This document shows, piece by piece, positions 5,597-7,039 of a DNA stretch of 7,039 bases (positions within the stretch are counted from its first letter, which is position 1; the number at the start of each line of letters is the position of its first letter). The DNA is from Methanothrix sp. Lineage in GTDB: Archaea; Halobacteriota; Methanosarcinia; Methanotrichales; Methanotrichaceae. A program made the position numbers and the translations under genes. The stretch lies in the NCBI GenBank assembly GCA_028688535.1, contig JAQTXY010000101.1:1-7039 (forward strand), written 5' to 3'. The notes below the pieces were generated by a model that did not search any database, was not told the origin of the DNA, and worked only from the letters and a program-made list of their open reading frames with translations.

Positions 5597-6334
5597 CTAT
5601 TTCACCATCACGCAGGCATTCTCATCGAATGGATTTGTTCTCATGGCCAGTGAGAATAGATAGGGATAATTCGAATTGAGATATCTCATGTATGCCATCC
5701 ACTCCATGACCAGCAGAAAATATGCTCTTTCAATGTCGCCGGCAAGATGCCGGTAATCGGAATCCGGCAGTCCTGCAAGTTCCCGGCGGTGCTCCAGTTC
5801 TTCAGTCAGGTGAAATACTGATCGAAGCAGATTGGTAAATCTTTCATTCTCCAGCAATAGGGGATTTTCCAGCAGCCTCAAGGAAAAGCTCCTCCTGGAA
5901 CTCAAATAAGTGGATAGAGCCTTGATATCTATCTTTTTTATATCGATGCTGTAATTGTGATTTCTGAATTTATCTTGTACTCTGACAAACTCTTCTTCGG
6001 ACCACTGGTCTATCCTCACCAGGTCTCCCTTGAGTTTGCAGAGGTTGGGGTCATTATCGGAAAGATAGGTCAAAAGCCAGGTGCCAAGCTCGCTAAAGAA
6101 TACACCTACTACTATGTTCATCTTCTCCAGCCTGCTCTGCTTCGACCGATTGGCAAGCAGCCTGTTGAGAATTATAGTTACAAGCAGTACATTTAAGGGC
6201 AGATATCCCAGAGAGTTGAAGAGATAATTGAAGATATTTTGAGCATCACCCATGATCAGGTACTTTATGCTGTAGACTATAATGGACAGCAGGATCAAGA
6301 TAATACCAAGGCGCATCTCCCAGCTCAGCTTCAT
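5597..6334 (-). CDS. Two-helix membrane protein with cytoplasmic domain, unknown function
   Basis: I do not recognise a named family; the sequence resembles uncharacterised methanogen membrane proteins. It has 245 aa. Two membrane segments are visible, about 8-28 (RLGIILILLSIIVYSIKYLI) and about 44-60 (YLPLNVLLVTIILNRLL). The second is followed by a basic stretch ANRSKQSRLEK, placing the N-terminus and the large C-terminal part (61-245) in the cytoplasm by the positive-inside rule. The C-terminal part is mostly helical, charged and lacks obvious catalytic motifs; it includes LTEELEHRRELAGLPDSDY and a Tyr/Trp-rich LLVMEWMAYMRYLN helix. The ATG at 6334 has GGAG (6343-6340) five bases upstream; an in-frame GTG at 6352 would add six residues but lacks such a site. 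It is convergent with albA and divergent from NAC. Confidence 0.8.
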   Translation of the reverse strand: MKLSWEMRLGIILILLSIIVYSIKYLIMGDAQNIFNYLFNSLGYLPLNVLLVTIILNRLLANRSKQSRLEKMNIVVGVFFSELGTWLLTYLSDNDPNLCKLKGDLVRIDQWSEEEFVRVQDKFRNHNYSIDIKKIDIKALSTYLSSRRSFSLRLLENPLLLENERFTNLLRSVFHLTEELEHRRELAGLPDSDYRHLAGDIERAYFLLVMEWMAYMRYLNSNYPYLFSLAMRTNPFDENACVMVK

Positions 6335-6361
6335 AAACTCTCCACTTATCACTAATTATTA

Positions 6362-6371
6362 AAATTTATAA
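6362..6371 (-). promoter_or_regulatory. Candidate TATA box of the membrane-protein gene
   Basis: Minus-strand TTATAAATTT (6371-6362) is centred about 33 bp upstream of the ATG at 6334. It allows a very short leader that could just include the GGAG at 6343-6340. A start site 25 bp downstream would be close to 6342, so leader length is the weak point. Confidence 0.35.
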
Positions 6372-6393
6372 TCTCTTGTCAACAGCTAAGAAC

Positions 6394-6416
6394 GTATCGA
6401 TATAAAGTATCGATAT
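6394..6416. repeat. Tandem palindromic repeat, candidate operator/promoter
   Basis: GTATCGATAT occurs at 6394-6403 and 6407-6416, two exact copies with a 13-bp period. Each contains the perfect palindrome TATCGATA. They lie between the divergent membrane-protein and NAC genes, 42-64 bp before the NAC ATG. The TATAAAG at the end of the first copy can act as the NAC TATA box, so a protein bound here would compete with TBP. Role inferred from position and symmetry. Confidence 0.5.
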
Positions 6417-6430
6417 CTTTACCTACAATA

Positions 6431-6455
6431 AATCACCTCTGGGCAATTGGTGATT
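6431..6455 (+). promoter_or_regulatory. Leader hairpin covering the NAC ribosome binding site
   Basis: AATCACC (6431-6437) pairs perfectly with GGTGATT (6449-6455) across an 11-nt loop. GGTGAT is the likely ribosome binding site, complementary to the 16S 3'-end sequence ATCACC, and sits 3 bases before the ATG at 6458. The 5' arm ATCACCTC (6432-6439) itself resembles the 16S rRNA tail (ATCACCTCC). The stem has three GC pairs, so it would be of modest stability. Confidence 0.45.
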
Positions 6456-6457
6456 AT

Positions 6458-6856
6458 ATGTTTCCAGGACTTGGAGGATTAGGCGGAAGGGGCGGCATGA
6501 GCCCCAAGAAGATGAAAGGCATGTTGAAGAACATGGGCATCAATATCGATGAGCTCGAGAACGTCTCCGAGGTTGTCATTCGCATGCCAGACAAGGAGAT
6601 TGTCATATCCAATCCTTCTGTCGCGATCATGGACTCACATGGCACACGAAGCTATCAGATATCTGGCGACGAAAGTGAGCGAGCAGCATCTCTCTCTGGC
6701 CAGGAAGCTGCAGAGGAGCAGCCTATTGAGATTTTGGACTCGGACGTGCAGCTGGTAGCAGCTCAAACGGGCGCGGGTCTGCCGGAGGCAAAAGCTGCCT
6801 TGCAGGAGGCCAAAGGAGACCTGGCAGCCGCCATAATAAAGCTGTCATCAAAATAG
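6458..6856 (+). CDS. nac: Archaeal nascent polypeptide-associated complex protein (NAC)
   Basis: Ribosome-associated factor that contacts emerging nascent chains; archaeal NAC acts as a homodimer. It has 132 aa. The N-terminus is Gly-rich (MFPGLGGLGGRGG) followed by the basic SPKKMKGMLKNMGI (15-28), a likely ribosome/rRNA contact. The NAC beta-barrel domain is about 30-70 (NVSEVVIRMPDKEIVISNPSVAIMD and then TRSYQISG). A Ser/Glu-rich linker (70-90) leads to a C-terminal UBA domain (about 94-131: DVQLVAAQTGAGLPEAKAAL and LAAAIIKL), as in archaeal NAC and eukaryotic alpha-NAC. The domain order is complete. The upstream region carries tandem palindromes and a hairpin over the ribosome binding site. 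The HD-domain gene begins three bases after the stop, indicating an operon. Confidence 0.96.
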   Translation: MFPGLGGLGGRGGMSPKKMKGMLKNMGINIDELENVSEVVIRMPDKEIVISNPSVAIMDSHGTRSYQISGDESERAASLSGQEAAEEQPIEILDSDVQLVAAQTGAGLPEAKAALQEAKGDLAAAIIKLSSK

Positions 6857-6859
6857 GTT

Positions 6860-7039
6860 ATGTCCGGCACCATTCGCGACCCTGTTCATGGAGCTATCCG
6901 GATAGATGAACTGGAGCGCTGTCTCATCCTTTCCCGACCGATGCAGAGACTGAAGGGCATCAAACAGCTGGGTCTGGTGGAGACGGTCTATCCGGGTGCG
7001 ATACATAGCAGATTCGAGCATTCTCTGTGAACCATGTAC
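6860..7039 (+). pseudogene. HD-domain phosphohydrolase, 5' part, interrupted by an in-frame TGA
   Basis: The reading frame from ATG 6860 gives the N-terminus of the COG1078-type HD superfamily (dNTPase-like phosphohydrolases). It contains IRDPVHGAIRID (5-16), then RPMQRLKGIKQLGLVETVYPGAIHSRFEHSL (26-56). His54 in FEHS is the first metal-binding histidine of the HD fold. Codon 57 is TGA (7028-7030) where the family has Gly in 'FEHSLG'; the following codons read Thr-Met-Tyr, as expected for 'SLGTMY'. One base change, GGA to TGA, therefore explains the stop without a frameshift. The rest of the gene lies outside the window. It may be a true nonsense allele or a sequencing error at a contig edge. 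The start is three bases after NAC, with only a weak AGG as ribosome binding site. Confidence 0.75.

Noticed and set aside
1..7039. Mobile element, CRISPR array, tRNA genes, defence system
   Set aside because: No transposase, integrase, regularly spaced repeats, tRNA-like cloverleaf or recognised defence gene was found; the gene content is core archaeal apart from the few orphans described.

Overview
The window looks like the chromosome of a methanogenic euryarchaeon, most likely from the Methanothrix/Methanosaeta or Methanosarcina side of the tree. The genus is an inference from protein flavour; the domain is firm. The archaeal markers are a long FKBP with an insert-in-flap domain, an aspartate carbamoyltransferase with a separate zinc-binding regulatory chain, an Alba chromatin protein, an archaeal NAC with a UBA tail, an RlmE-type rRNA methyltransferase with a C-terminal TRAM domain, and TATA/BRE-like promoters.

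Layout. Positions 1-428 hold the 3' part of a gene for an extremely tyrosine-rich, probably exported protein, followed by a 9-bp terminator-like hairpin. Positions 557-2799 are a minus-strand block: pyrB, pyrI (1-nt gap) and then, behind its own TATA box, an FKBP-type prolyl isomerase. Diverging from pyrB is a plus-strand SAM-dependent methyltransferase resembling the SABATH carboxyl-methyltransferase family (start best placed at 2941, end 4020). Positions 4053-4357 on the minus strand are the RNase P RNA gene, which is not protein-coding. It has CR-I, CR-V and a closing P1 helix, and a TATA box about 28 bp upstream. Diverging from it is rlmE (true start about 4460), followed by albA. A convergent AT-rich inverted repeat separates albA from a minus-strand two-helix membrane protein of unknown family. 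Divergent from that protein is the NAC gene, whose leader carries tandem TATCGATA palindromes and a hairpin that would hide its ribosome binding site. Three bases after NAC begins an HD-domain phosphohydrolase that is interrupted by an in-frame TGA at 7028-7030, just before the window ends.

How the genes relate. Much of the window concerns RNA maturation, ribosome function and nascent-chain handling (RNase P RNA, RlmE, NAC, FKBP), together with chromatin (Alba) and the first committed step of pyrimidine synthesis (PyrBI). The SABATH-like methyltransferase, the Tyr-rich protein and the two-helix membrane protein are the accessory elements. No mobile element, CRISPR array or tRNA is visible. 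The items most worth a second look are the NAC leader, the interrupted HD gene, the SABATH-like enzyme, the Tyr-rich protein, and the RNase P RNA gene that a protein-only annotation would cover with a spurious RlmE N-terminal extension.
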